DNA from: Laccaria trichodermophora
Taxonomy: Eukaryota > Basidiomycota > Agaricomycetes > Agaricales > Hydnangiaceae
Assembly (NCBI GenBank): GCA_018417955.1
Contig: JACTVC010000017.1
Location: forward strand, 248,001 to 312,000
Direction: 5' to 3'
Length of the DNA stretch: 64,000 bases
A program made the position numbers and the translations under genes. The notes beneath the pieces were generated by a model, which made no database searches, had not been told where the DNA came from, and was given only the letters and a program-made list of their open reading frames with translations. Below, one piece after another: positions 22,317 through 34,797 of the stretch (within the stretch, counting starts at the first letter, position 1; the number at the start of each line of letters is the position of its first letter).

Positions 22317-24747
22317 TCACATCTGGCAATTATTGTCACTAATAGCTTCTTCCATCTTGACCCACAACCCGCCCTGTTATCCGATAATAAAGAACCCCGT
22401 GAACATCAATATTCAAGACAACTTACATTGGCATACATAGTCAAATGCATCTTCGGAAATACCTTCTCGGTCGCTTTGCGTCCTTTCGAATTGACCCAGG
22501 TCTTGGGTGGGAGAGAGTCCGGCAGAGCAGAAGCTAGGTCGAGAGAAATGGATTGGAAGGATTGGAGGAGCCGAATGAGCATAAAGGACATTTCATTGTA
22601 CGCGAACTTTAAAGTAGACCCGAATGAGATTAGTCAGAGTAGATAACATTTGAGAAAGATGAGGATGCACCTGTTGTCCTAAACAGATGCGCGGCCCGGC
22701 GTTGAAAGGTAGGAAGATGAATGAGTTCTTGACGAGATATTTATTGACCCGGGCATCGAGGAATCGGTCCGGATCGAATTGTTCAGCTATTGTTGATTAG
22801 AGATGTGACAGAATAAAACAATGAAGGGCATACCGTCTGGCCCCCAGAGATCTTGGCGTCGATGCATCATAAACACGGAATACAGAATCCTACACAATAC
22901 AATTCAGCCAATGAATTCAGAGATGATTCCCGGAAAGCGCACTTGGTACCAGCAGGAATATAGAAAGGTTTCTCGTTGGGGTCGGTTGATGGCCAGGTAG
23001 TTGCGTCGATGCTTTCTCTGACATTGAATGGTCTACAACAAGAGAGAAAACGTAAGTGATACTTTTCCGTACATCTAGGTAACGTACACGATAGGGAAGA
23101 GCCGCAGAGTTTCTTTTGGCGCCCAAAAATATATATTTAGATGGGTGCAGAGACATAGTGGCAGCCCACACATACCATTGATAACGGCACGGAGGTACTT
23201 CATCTCCCTAATATCATCATAATCAGGCCGACGAGACGCTCCGACTTTGGCCAGGATCTCCGAGCGCAACCGTGCCAGGACTTTAGGGTGTTCCGATAGG
23301 CAGTAGATGATGAAAGTGAGGGTGGCTGCCGTTGTATCTCTGCCTGCAATCATGATGTTTAATCTGTCCGAAAAATTCACCTAACGTTGAACAGCTCTGA
23401 GAGAGTAACCTACGTTTCATCCTTCAATACCACGGGATCAGATGTCAAGCTAACCAAATGATCGAGCAGTGTCTCTCCCTTCTCGTCCTCCAGTTTCACA
23501 TCCCCTGAAGCGAGAGTATTCCGCCGTTTCTCAATAGCCTCTCTGACGATCGGTTCAATGAACGCGTTGACAACCTTCATCGGCGCCTTGGATTTGTCTT
23601 GCCAGATCTCAAAGAGGGGCCAGATCCAGCCAAGACGCTCCCGGGTGGAAATGACCACCTGAGCAACTAGAAAGGCCGACGCAAACGCGTCAGCTGCGTC
23701 GCTATGTGCCGGCTTGGCATGAGAGAGGTATGATGTATGAGGATAGGGAATGCAAGAAGAAAGGGAATGTACACAATTCCCGAACAAAAACTCGGTGGCG
23801 GAGTCGAGGGTGAACCGGGACATTAAATCCTAAGAGTTCCAAAGTTGGTTTAGATCTACCCGACGGATGAAGCGGACTTACTTGAAAATCAACGGCGTAG
23901 CCTTCATGGAGACGTTGTTTTATCTTGAATATGGCTTGTTCAACGTGCTTGTCAAAGAGGTCAAAATGGCTGATCTTGTCGCGGGTGAAGACGGGGCGGG
24001 TCATGGCGCGGTGGAATCTTTGATCAGATTTCAGTTACGGATGGGGAAGGAGTGCGGGCGCATACGCACTTCCACATTTCGCCTGAGATCAGCAGTGTGA
24101 GCAGAGAACTATGAGGAAGGAAATGTAGATACCGTCTGAATTAAAGACCCCTGTGCCGAGGACGGCACCCATGTTATAGTGGAAGCGTTCACCTGTAAAC
24201 AAATATTATTATTCGTCGGGCGGTTTCAAGGTCTCCGCATGACAGACCCTTCACGTAATTGTGGAAGTCCGTCGCCAGGACAGTCTTGATGTGCTCCGGG
24301 GAAGTGGTGAGTATCATATCAGACCAGAGAACGCGCAAATTGACAAGGAGCCCTTTTTGTTCGATAAGTTCGTCCAAACCATCACCTGGTGGCGTGATTG
24401 TATTAACATCTGAAACTTCCTGACAAGGTCGAGGACGCACCCGGATACCCGAATTCAAACTTCTCATTCATCGTCCTCAGAACGTCAAAATTTCCGATCC
24501 ATTTGCCTTGCGCGACGGGTACGATACGAGCTCCCAGCCTGGCCGCTTCACGGCGCTTGAATATCTGGTTCGCCACAATACGGATGGTGGCGTGAGCCAG
24601 AAAGCAGAGTAATGTCGCTGTTATCAGGATCCAAAGGGGGAGGTCGAGACCGACATATTTGTTCAGACCAACGACGATAGCTGTTGGGACGCTAAGAAAT
24701 ATCGCTCCACGTCCAAGGAAGTCAATTCCGGGGGTGATGAAAACCAT
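22317..24747 (-). CDS. Cytochrome P450 monooxygenase, CYP63-like (CYP52 clan)
   Basis: A many-exon gene read from the ATG at 24747 to the TGA at 22317-22319. The N terminus has two hydrophobic stretches for ER anchoring ([17 protein letters not shown] in the second). Conserved P450 parts appear in order: the oxygen-binding helix I motif AGRDTTA, the ExxR helix ETLRLFP, the DPDRF region, and the haem-binding loop [13 protein letters not shown] with its cysteine ligand. A final exon encodes [18 protein letters not shown]. The N terminus and helix I resemble CYP63 enzymes of white-rot fungi, which oxidise alkanes, fatty acids and aromatic xenobiotics; family placement is from memory. All diagnostic residues are intact. 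An NADPH-P450 reductase elsewhere would supply electrons. Confidence 0.85.
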
Positions 24748-24793
24748 GACCAGTCCTATTGGAAAGGAGAGAATATCGTCGTACTGAGCTTCC

Positions 24794-24802
24794 TATATAT
24801 AT
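24794..24802 (-). promoter_or_regulatory. Possible TATA box of the P450 gene
   Basis: TATATATAT (the gene strand reads ATATATATAGG) lies about 47-55 nt upstream of the P450 ATG, a plausible distance given a short leader. Confidence 0.35.
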
Positions 24803-25410
24803 GTCCATCGTGTGGCGCGGTGAGACTTTGCTCTTGTATCACCCCCTTGGAAATCCCAAGGAAAAGGTCACAAGGCAACCACCGTAAGGTCAAGCAGTTG
24901 GATTATCTGGGACATAATGCGTGATGCACAATCTCTGCCGGGCTTGCGTGGAGGTGCTGCTTGAGCGATGGGCCATTACGTAATGATGGCAGTAAAAATC
25001 ATATGCACATGTCGGCAAAAGGTGGGTGGCCGCTAGGCCAGAGCCAGCGGTGGGTTAAAGCAAAGACGAAGCGTTGGAGCTCTGGAGAGTTACATTTTGT
25101 AGTGTTGGATGGGTTTTGATTCTCCCTACTCACTTGATGCACCGTCGCCATCGTCTTCGTCCGTCAACGATCAAGCCTTCAAAACTCGTTAGCGTGCACG
25201 CCCAACATCGTGGACAGTTGAAGACTCAAAACAAGACGTGAAAGAGCTATACAAGCAGACGTTGTTCGATCAGAAAAAAGGGTTTTCAACTTGTCCACAT
25301 GCAACATGCATTGGCATGAGCAAAGAGCGACGATGAGGCCATAACTCAGAGTGCAAACAAAATCACTCAACCGTGCAATTTTCAAATTCCCCCCATTCTC
25401 CAGCTAAAGA
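24803..25410. other. Upstream region shared by the P450 and a divergent F-box gene
   Basis: About 600 bp between divergent starts. I see no gene. Both promoters should be here, but no further motif could be identified with confidence. Confidence 0.45.
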
Positions 25411-25941
25411 ATGAATCCAGGGACATTCCTGCCCCAGGAGCTCATCGACAAGTTCATCGATGATCTCTGGTTCGAGAGAGATACCGACGCTCTCAAAACA
25501 CTATCGCAAACCTCCCGTCTGTTTCTTCATCGATGTCGTCGTCATCTCTTTGGCTACATCTCCTTGTCGAGTGGAAATTCCACGGGCCAGTCCCAACGCA
25601 TAGCAAGGAAAGCCAAGAACCTCGATGAAGTTTTTGCCAAAGTACCCGAGGTTGCAAACTACGTTGAAAGTCTGAACTTTATGATTTCCAATTTTAGCGA
25701 CGCGGAGGTCCACATCATCTCCCAGCTCTTCCTCCGATTCTCAATGATCGATGAATTGAGTTTGTACATGTACAGTCCTTGCGACTGGGCTTTGGTTGCC
25801 CCAGAGTTGCAATCTGCCATCTCACGTCTTGTCTATTCACCAAGAATGGATGCACTCATGCATCAGAGAACCAACATGATTTTGACAAAACTTTACTTTG
25901 TTTTAGAAATAATAAATTTGTCCCAATTTAAGCAAGGATGA
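25411..25941 (+). CDS. Short F-box-like protein, probably truncated
   Basis: A 176-residue frame begins MNPGTFLPQELIDKFIDDLW. This is the agaricomycete F-box variant, and it continues with LKTLSQTSRLFLHRCRRHLF. Family members run to 350-500 residues with a long C-terminal domain. Here the F-box-like part and about 80 further residues are normal, but from about 25860 the sequence becomes AT-rich and the last 25 residues look unrelated. The gene was probably cut by insertion or rearrangement beside the tandem repeats that follow. It could still make an SCF adaptor fragment. Confidence 0.5.
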   Translation: MNPGTFLPQELIDKFIDDLWFERDTDALKTLSQTSRLFLHRCRRHLFGYISLSSGNSTGQSQRIARKAKNLDEVFAKVPEVANYVESLNFMISNFSDAEVHIISQLFLRFSMIDELSLYMYSPCDWALVAPELQSAISRLVYSPRMDALMHQRTNMILTKLYFVLEIINLSQFKQG

Positions 25942-26167
25942 TATGGTGGAAGATATATCTATATATAGGAGGATAGGCTTGGTGAAATCCTGCATCATCA
26001 AAAAGTTGATCAATACAGATCACCTGATATCTGCTTGAGGGCCGATGACAAGTTCAAATGCAGAAGAATATCAGCTGACTAACAGTCAAAACCATTACAA
26101 AGAAGGACGTTGAAGGCAATTTTTGTAAGTAGGGAAGAGTTTGTAGACATTGCAACTTTTGTAATGC

Positions 26168-26872
26168 AGAGGCAATATTACATCTTCATGGAAATGTTAG
26201 GTCACCTCCTATCTAGTCTGCAGATGATGGCAGTTCTCCCCAAAAAAATATTATGTAACTTCCAATAAAAACCTGTGTAGAGGGATGTGCTTATGGTAAG
26301 ATGTGTAATGTAGTGAAATATTGCTGGTTTGATAGTCACTATGATGTTGCCATTTCTCTGTGAGCATGGCAATCTACTATCATTGTGGGGATCAACAGTC
26401 ATTACTAGTTGTAGAGGCAACATTCCATCTTTATGGAAATGTTAGGTGGAGGTATCCCTATTTTGTAGATGTTGTCAGCTGCCCCCAAAAGAATATTATG
26501 TAACTTCCAATAAAAACCTGTGTAGAGGGGTGTGTTCATGGTGAGATGTGTAATGTGGTGAAATATTTTGGATATATTGATCATTTGGTAGTCCCCTGGC
26601 AAGCTGCGAGAATCAACAGTCATTACCAGTTCTAGAGGCAACATTCCATCTTTATGGAAATGTTAGGTGGTGGCATACCTATTCTGGAGATTTTGTCAGT
26701 TCCCCCCAAAAGAATATTATGTAGCTTCCAATAAAAACCTGTATAGAGGGGTGTGCTCATGGTTAGATGTGTAATGTGGTGAAATATTTTGGAAATATTG
26801 ATTGTTTGGTAGTCCCACATTTCTCTGGCAATCTGCTATCATTGTGGGGATCAACAGTCATGACAAGTCTTT
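26168..26872. repeat. Three tandem repeats of 221-245 bp
   Basis: Units begin AGAGGCAAYATT at 26168, 26413 and 26634. They share TATGGAAATGTTAGGT, a block around ATTATGTAACTTCC followed by AATAAAAACCTGTG, and the ending ATCAACAGTCAT. Units 2 and 3 are closest; unit 2 lacks about 25 bp near its end. On the minus strand every unit keeps an open stretch containing LYTGFYWKLHNI, but there is no start or splice context to call a gene. This could be a satellite seed or the remains of a multiplied mobile-element fragment. Confidence 0.8.
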
Positions 26873-27430
26873 GAGGTTAAGTTTTGGCAATCTTCACCCT
26901 CCCTTGAATAGTATTATGAAGGATGACAAACATGGAAGTACTTGCAGTAGCTTGGAAGCTGTGCAATGTATTATTCAATGGCGAAGTGCGACAATCCTCG
27001 AAAAGTTTGCCATGGTTCTGATCAAGTTCCTATCCTTACTAACACTATAAAAAAAGGTGGGGTTTGGGTTCAAGTTGCATCCATCTAACAGTTTCACAAA
27101 GAGTTATATTGCATTACAACAAGGAATATGAATGGCAGTTCGTTACATCATTGTAAACCACAGGTTAATGAGTTATCTGCAGTGGATCCCTTGGCGCATG
27201 AAGTCAATTGAATTAACTATATTATTGCTACAAAAGGCACAGAATCCGCAAAAGTGTCTAGGTTAAGGGCTGGAGTTATCAAGAGCGGATTGGATGAGGG
27301 CGCGCCTCTTCTCTTTAATCTTGGCAAATGCGCTATCCTTCGTGATGGTGCGCTGCGCCGACGAGTAGCTTGGAAACACTTGACTGAAATTCGAATGTTA
27401 ATACTTTCCGGCTTGAGGAATTCAATCTAA
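26873..27430. other. Intergenic, AT-rich
   Basis: Unique AT-rich sequence between the tandem repeats and the 3' end of the DUF6698 gene. No gene or motif recognised. Confidence 0.45.
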
Positions 27431-28316
27431 TTACCGATTCCACCAAACGAAAAGCGCATTAACTTCCTGCATCTCGGCAGGATCGTCCAGGAGCTCCAAA
27501 AGGGAGGTGTAGAACTTTTCAGAGTCCGTGGCGGTGTCTGTGCGAGAAAAAACAGGGGAGGCAGACAGTGAGAAGCGCACCTGAAGTTAGATGAGCCATA
27601 GGAGTAGCTGATGTAGACCGAAAGCACATACCTGTGTAGCGATGTACGCAATCGAACCTGGCGTTACGCGAGTCATTCCGTGAAGGCGAGCATTTCCAGA
27701 TCTTGTAGCTTTCGGCTCTTTGTCAACGGAGCTGGGTGATGTGAAGACATGTTTAAACGCCTTGAAAGTGGAGTTAACGCCAAGATAACAGTAATAGTAG
27801 ATTGCGGCAAACTCACGCAGACCAATAGGGTGGAACGAAGCAGGCCATTCCACGGATCTTCTTGGTCATATGTGTAACCGGCGTACAAGAATATGGGCCA
27901 TTGATCGCCACTGACAGCTAGTTCCCCGCTTCTTAACTTTTCCTTGATCCTTTGAATGCGTAAGCGAAAATGAAAAAAATAAACTAGGAATTTCTTCACT
28001 CTGGGTTTGACCAGTCCAAACCCGCAGGACAAAGAAGTGCCCCCGTACGTTCATGGTTGAAACCTCGATCTGATTTGATGTTGCGGCTCAGGGGTGGAAT
28101 CAGGACTTGGCCTTTTGGGGTTATCCAGTCAAGGACAGCGCCTTTCAAACTCTTCGTGTCATCACCTCGAGCCCCAGACGCTCCTTTGCGCAACTAATAT
28201 ATCAAGCAATCAGTATATCCGGTCGGTGCTTTGAAAATCGGACGTACGAGCTCCCCGACATGAGCGAAATCCTCTTCAGACCCGTTTAGCAGCCGCTCCT
28301 CCAACCCAGTGACGGA
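27431..28316 (-). CDS. DUF6698-type protein, C-terminal exons (5' end not resolved)
   Basis: On the minus strand, exons join in frame from 28316 to the TAA at 27431-27433. Recognisable blocks in order are GLEERLLNGSEEDF, then KGASGARGDDTKSLK and AVLDWITPKGQ, then RTGALLCPAGLDWSNP, then IKEKLRSGE, FLYAGYTYDQEDPWNGLLRS, AFKHVFTSPSSV, RSGNARLHGMTRVTPGSIAY and the ending VNALFVWWNR. This block order is that of DUF6698, a domain amplified in agaricomycetes and of unknown function. Further N-terminal exons are expected upstream in 28350-28900 but I could not assign them. The domain part has no stop codons. These genes are often found in transposon-rich DNA, as here. Confidence 0.72.
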
Positions 28317-30417
28317 CTGCAGAAGCGAAAGAAATACGCCATGTTCACGCCGTTCCCTGGTTTAGTGATGTAGCAAAATGCAGTGGAGGCAGAGAGAGAG
28401 GGAGACAAACTCAGTGGTGAAAGACTCTGCTGGCCTGTCAGCTAATTCCACGAGTCTTAAGACGCCATTAGTCAACAAAGTGTGTATATTACACAATGCA
28501 TGGACGGTGCGACCAAAATGGCGGCCATGGTGAACCAGGGGGTCCGTCAAGCAGCTTACGTATTGTCAGCACAAGAATAGAAGGATGCTCATTTAGAAAC
28601 GGAGACGGCTTACGGCTTTTTACGAGGGCCTAATTCCAGTGCATTTGGACGCACGTTGTTCAGGGCATTACTTGATTCAACGCTACCTCTTTCAGGCATG
28701 ACGACTGTGATAACTCGGCAGGGGGAGGATAGATTGTTGTGGCTGACCTTTGGAATTTCTTCAAGCAAATATATGTAGCTGAGCGCAATCTTCGGAGCCG
28801 CAGCTAGAGTCAAGAATTCAGTCTCACGTTGATTAATGGAAGGTCCACCTGTCATATAGATCAACCCCGAAAGATCGACGAGTCAGCCAATTTCGTCCTC
28901 TTCCAAGATGCTAGATTGCATGACTCCCCTCATTGAACCAGTTCGAGATAGGGTTAATTAAGACGTGGTCTTGACTGAAAAGGAACTTATTATTGTACAA
29001 GATGATCATTTGATCGGAAAATGCGCGCAAAAGTCTTTGGTGAGGGTCTCAACTGCAGCGTCTTCACAAGCACGTAAGGGTCGATACTGTGAAATTCAGC
29101 GGATCACACGTCACCTTGGCGTCAAATCTTCCCTCGCACAAATCGTGCAGGCTGGGCGAACCTCGACACCGCATCTTTGAGTTGGGGAAAAAAACTCTGC
29201 TTTCGTAGTTTTGGCTGGAACGTCGGCGGGAATTCCGGACATGATGACAACCACCGACTGCCGTATCATCAAATGCTTTGAGAGAGAGTGGGATGGTGCT
29301 GATGATGACTCCTCAGAGAGGGGTTCGGGAGCGTCCGGAGAGGTATGGACTTGCATTGACTCGGAAGATTCAAGTCCCCCTAACGCAGAAAGAAAAATGC
29401 TACGGAGAAGAGACGAGCGGTGAGCATTGTATTCTTCCTCCTGCTCTATCATTGTAGTCTCCCGATGGTCTAGAAGCTAAGTTGGGGTTTAAGAGAGTAA
29501 TTCAGACCCAGCGGAGATACATACATCACATATTTGATCACCAAGGACGTTATTCAAGGAGGCCATCGTGAGAGTTGGTGGTGGAAGATAAACTCGGATG
29601 ATTAGCAACTGCGCGCGACTTTACATTATGACAGGTGACACCATGAGTGACGATTGGGTACCAGGTAACTGGATTGGATGCGCGACCATGGTGAGATCGG
29701 TGCCGGTCAGCCGTGACTCCTCTTCAAATCGCTCCGGGATTTCTGTACTATCTCCAGGGTAGTGTGAAATGTGTTTAAGTAAGTCCGGCAGTAACGAGAT
29801 GGCCACCACGGCAAAGGCAAAGGCAGCTGGTTAATTAGATTTAGTCCGAAGTGAACTTCTGACTGACCATCTGTTGGCCCACGGACCATCCACGTGACGA
29901 GCGCCTTTGTCAAGTTGTTGAACTTCGTCACGGTCGACCCTCCGAGCTACCTTTGCAGCCTGCTGAGCCTGAGCGGAATCTGCCAAGTCATGGTGATATT
30001 CGAGGTTTCAAGTTCACAGGAGATGGTTTGTGAATATTTGAATCTCTGCATGCCAGTGAGGTCGCGCCAACAACGCAACCCAGCGGACAGGGCGCGAAAG
30101 GCGATTGTTAGTATACCTTTCTGAGTTGGCACGCTGCGATGGTGGTCTCAGGCTCATGCTCAAGTCAAGCCACATAATTATATCTATGCTCAAGATCTTA
30201 TGTTAGTACACCTTGCAAATCTGACGAGTCGTTGATCAACCGGAAAGCTTTGATCCAATTTTGCGAGCTCCCAACGGACTCCCCCATCTGTTACAAGCTC
30301 ATGTTACCTCCCGCGCACAAATAAGAGCCTGAGAAGCTAGTAACTCAAGTGCATATGTGAGCATAACCGAAAATATAACCATCAAAATGATCACATTGCA
30401 GAATGGCAGCTAATGTT
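28317..30417. other. 2.1 kb with unresolved upstream exons and no clear gene
   Basis: Short frames occur on both strands, for example one around 29111-29452 rich in Ser/Glu, but none shows a known domain. Part of 28330-28900 may hold the first exons of the DUF6698 gene. The region up to 30417 precedes the 3' end of the second transposase and may include that transposon's unrecognised end. Confidence 0.4.
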
Positions 30418-33400
30418 TTAATCGTCATACCCTTCATCGAGGTCGATGCTGCTACTTCCTATAGAATCAAGGGAGTCGCTATCCCCCTCCAAATCGAAGC
30501 TCGCATCATTGTCGTGGTCACTGTAAGCATCATGGTCACTGTCTTGATCGTCAGGCTCACTTGCTTGTTCCTCCTCATCTGGCTGTTGTAGTTCACGTTT
30601 TTCTGGACCCAAACTACTTTTATCAGTGGTGAAGTGGATAGTTCGTTCAAGGCTCGTGGACATCGGTTCCAGTGGCGACACACTCTCTGACAAGTCAACC
30701 TCCATCCCCGGTGCATGCTGGCTTGGACTATTCGAACTAGAATTCGGGATGCCTACGTGCCCGATTCCTAGACAGGGATGGTAGCGCATTAGCATGTCCC
30801 GGTCAACAAACCTAGATAAATACAGTTAGATATAGAATTAGCAATGTGAAGCTATTCACCGTCCCACATAATATTGACCAAAGTCGTTCTCATCTCGGGA
30901 ACACGGCGAGAGGCCTCGACCATCTGAGAATCGTTTTCCAGAAGCAAAATTCGGGATGATATGGCATGATCTAACAACGTCTTTTGGATCAAGAAAACCA
31001 AAAGCCCCGTCGCTTGCCATCGGTGGAAAGGCAACACTCTCCAACTTGTGGGAATCCCAACTTCCTGGTGAAATGGTGCGAAACCACCTCACCCACAAAA
31101 AATCAAACCTGGTAGGGCGAGAGTCTGGTGTGATTCCTCCAGTGTAAATGGCATTGACATGAAAAATTCCCAAAACCCTCGCATATAAGTAGGGATGGAG
31201 TATCAGGCGTTCGGGGCAGTCAGTGGGATGGTTGGGCTGACTCTCATGAAGGACCATGATGTCACGTCGCATAGTCCCTATGTTGATAGTGTCCTGTGCT
31301 CGGCGAACATCATACGTCGTGTAATTGATGCGCATGACCTTGTGACGGTAGATGCGATTGTGTTTGAAGAAAACGTCTTCGCGGCTGACAGGGCACGGTG
31401 TGGTTTTTAACAGATCAATAGATCCTGGAAGAGCATCCAATTGGTTCGAGGGTGTTCCTTGTGACGTTGCAGCTGCCCTGGCGCGACGCATTAGATGTGC
31501 CCTGAGGTTTATGAAAAAGTCCTAAAGTGGCATAAATGGCTGGGCGGCTCGGTCCAGGTCAGATCAGAAAAAAATACCTTCACGGCAGGGTCCCCCACAT
31601 GGAGGCGAAGGAATGTACCAATGTCTTCATACAGGGACTCACATTTTCCAATGTGATAATGTTCTTCGACTGATCTTTCAACCTTATCAGTGGTGGAGTC
31701 GGACGGCGGGGAGTATTTCCGTTTCAAACGCCGCAGGCGAATCTGGCGACGTTCTATCTGAGTCAACTGCCTAATAAACATCTTCTTGTCTGTGCGCTTA
31801 TATCGGGCCTTGGGGGTTCGATGTTCCAGTTCTCCCTGTTCAGCCCAACTATAGTTTGGGAGATAATGGGAAGGCAATAGAACATACTGTCTCCGTACTG
31901 TATGAATCTGTGGTTCCTCTTCCTCGTATGTGGGCCACATAGTCGCCAAGTGCATGGTGTTTATAAGTGTTCATGTTGTACACCTTGAGTTTGGGCCCTA
32001 CTTCCTTTTTTTGTTGAGACGGACCACCTCCCGCCGCGAGGTCTGCAGGTTGCTTGTCCTTCTTTGCTTGTCGACGTCTGCGGGCATTTTCCTCACGAGG
32101 AAGTTCACGAGTTCTGTAAGCACCGCAGACATGGTCCGAAAAGAACCGGAAGGCGTCACCCATTTGTGTGGTCAAATTGTCCAATATCTTGAGTGTGAGA
32201 TCAGAGTGCATGCGCAATTTAGCAAGACCATGCCAATGAGCACAAAGAAACAGGAGCTGCATGATCGGTGTTTGATGCTCGCTGGGGAAGAGCCCATCAA
32301 AAACAGGAATGGAGCACTAGAGATCGTGTCTCCAGTTAGAATTCCGGCGGTAAGATAGCTAACGTGTTTGGACTGACTTGCAGAATATCTTCGAAATCGC
32401 GGGCTGCCATTTGCTTCATTTCAGACGTATTTTTCGAAAACGATCTAATGGTACTTTGACCAAAAGATGGTATCTGCCGAAATCTAACGAACAAATCAAT
32501 GAATAGGGCTGTCAATGATGTTAATAAACTTTCCGTTGGTCAAGTGTATTGAGCATGGATGGATTTATTGCAGACAAGATGCGAAGGAGATGCGTGAACA
32601 ATGCTTTCCAAACGCCCAGCTCAAATTCGTGAAGCAAATCAACAACCAATATGTCAAAAAAATTGAAGCCTAAGGTTTGCAACCTTTCAGAAAAAGCGTT
32701 CTTGCCAGTGGTCAGAATGGCGGTGGGCAGGAGATGGAGGAACTCTTACTGATGTGGGAACAAGTGATTCTTCCTTCAAGATACGTTCTACTGCAGCGCT
32801 GTTAATGCGATAGTTCTCTTCGTAGATAATTCTTCTTGCACTTGAAACTTTGTTCCGTCTCTGGAGGGTGTCAACTCTAGAAAGTTGGATGCGTTGCTGC
32901 CGATCCTTTGGCAAACCAAGATTCCTGATCTCCTGTTTGGAAATGAGGCAACGAGGGCAGGGCCGGCATCCCTTGTCACGAATGCTAGCCAAGAGGACTC
33001 TATCGAATTGTTTGCGACAATCAGAAGCACTCAAGTTGTACCTAGAGATAGCCAACTTACTTTTCAGGATAATCGGCTGAGTAAGTAAAAATCCGGGGGT
33101 AAAATCGACGTAGAATTCCATCTCCGCACTTTACGACAACCCCATGTTTCCACGCATCAACAAATTCATCGTCAACCAGGACCTTCAACTGCTCATGGAA
33201 CAGCTCCCGGTGGCAATGTGTGTAAAACTGGCTGACTGGTCCCTTTCCCCCTGTCAAGGCCGATGCGAAATCGGTAAATTCAGGAGGCAGCTATATATTG
33301 CTCAGCATATAGCAGACGGACCACAATGGCGCCATCTAGACCTCACCTTCTCAAAGTAAGCAACATGATTGCAAGAGTTGCAGCTCGGTTTTCCACGGCG

Positions 33401-34797
33401 ATATTTGGATTCATTCCCGAAGAATGCGTAAACAGGCCACAATTTGGTAGCGCCAAAGGATGTAAGGTGGGTTTCATCAGACCATAACATGAAAGCGCAT
33501 ATAACTCGTGTGAGTTGGCATCCGGGTTCTCTGATTGATTGCTGAAGTTCAATGTGTGCTCGTAGAAAGGACTCCGAGGTGTACAGTTCGCCATGTACAT
33601 GGATGCCCTGGCCAGGATTGAGTGGAGAATGCCACAATAACTCATAAGGCTCAATATGAAAATATCGGAAATCGTGGGGATCAGCGACCCGCTCTCTCAT
33701 GACTGCAATAAGAGACCGATGGTATAAGCTCGCTGCAGAATATATTTTGGACCCAGGTTCCCTTGTAGCACGGTGAAATGGCACGTTGATTTTGATTTCA
33801 GCGATATTCCAGCCCTCGTCGGCAGCGTCGACCCACTCGGCATCACTTTCTGTTTGAATTCCAGCAAGCAACGAATTGATTTGATCCCAGTCAGTATGGC
33901 GAACATCGGATGGTGAGAATGAGGGATTTCCGACGATCTCAACCAGTTTTCGAAAACCTGACAAGGTTTTTTGCTGCCCCTCATTCCAATACCAGTGACC
34001 AAGGGCAAATGAGCTTTCATTTGGGTAAGGAAGGAAAGATTGTGATTGTGCAGAGAGACAGTCAGACGCCGAGCGATCGGCTGAATGCGTGGGGATAGAA
34101 CAATGGTTACAAAGATCCTCGAAAGTTAAGTGGTCTTCCGCATCATGGTCCGGAAGTTTATTACCGCTGTACTTCCGTAGAAGGCCAAAGATATTCGGCG
34201 CTGAGGAGGGGGAGTGTGCGGGATCAGGCGCATGTGGAATCTCAATCCTAACAGGGCCGCAGCTAACATCACAATCTTGTGGCATTGGGGGTTCTGGAGA
34301 TGGAAGGCTTGGGGCCGAGCATGGAAGAATATCAAGATATCGTTTAGGCAATTTTCTGTTGCGCATACCCTTGCGGAGGGCAACCGGCGTGTTGAAGTCT
34401 GATGGCGATTGGGCAATGATATTATCAAGATCCATGTCGATAATTGTGGTAGTTGCAACTCGTTCCTTCAGATTCGAATTAATTGGTTTGGGGGCCCCTT
34501 CTGTGTTAACCTGACCACTGCCACCCAAAGTAGGATTCTGAATTCGTCAGTAATGCTCACAAAAGAATGGTAATGTCGTACAATGATCGCGCTGCCTATT
34601 TGGAAGCTCTCTTGGCGCTTCTTCTTCTTGATCTCCCAAAGCTCTTTTGCTCTCGCAAGACCAAAAGTCACCGTCTTCTTGGTGACCCTGCAGGAGCGCA
34701 AGTGATTGTTGAGAGCGCTAGTTTGAGCGAAAGTCTTCCCGCATAGGCAAACATTGCTTGGGGTCTCAAAAATGCGCTGGTGGGGATGAGGTATCAT
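30418..34797 (-). CDS. Plavaka-like (CACTA group) transposase, second lineage
   Basis: Read on the minus strand from MIPHPHQRIFE (34797) to the TAA at 30418-30420, in about ten exons. I joined most junctions in frame, giving roughly 1270 residues. The N terminus has a zinc-finger-like motif (CLCGKTFAQTSALNNHLRSC) and a basic patch. Family blocks follow: HIEPYELLWHSP, IHVHGELYTSESF, LWSDETHLTSFGATKLWPVY, FFGNESKYRR with CNSCNHVAYF, then FTYSADYPEK, LASIRDKGCRPCPRCL, and VVDLLHEFELGVWKALF. These match the large Plavaka-like transposases of agaricomycetes. The C terminus is long and acidic. No stop or frameshift was found. The acids in VVDLLHEFELG are candidate catalytic residues. Terminal inverted repeats were not found, so the element's limits are unknown. 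Confidence 0.82.
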
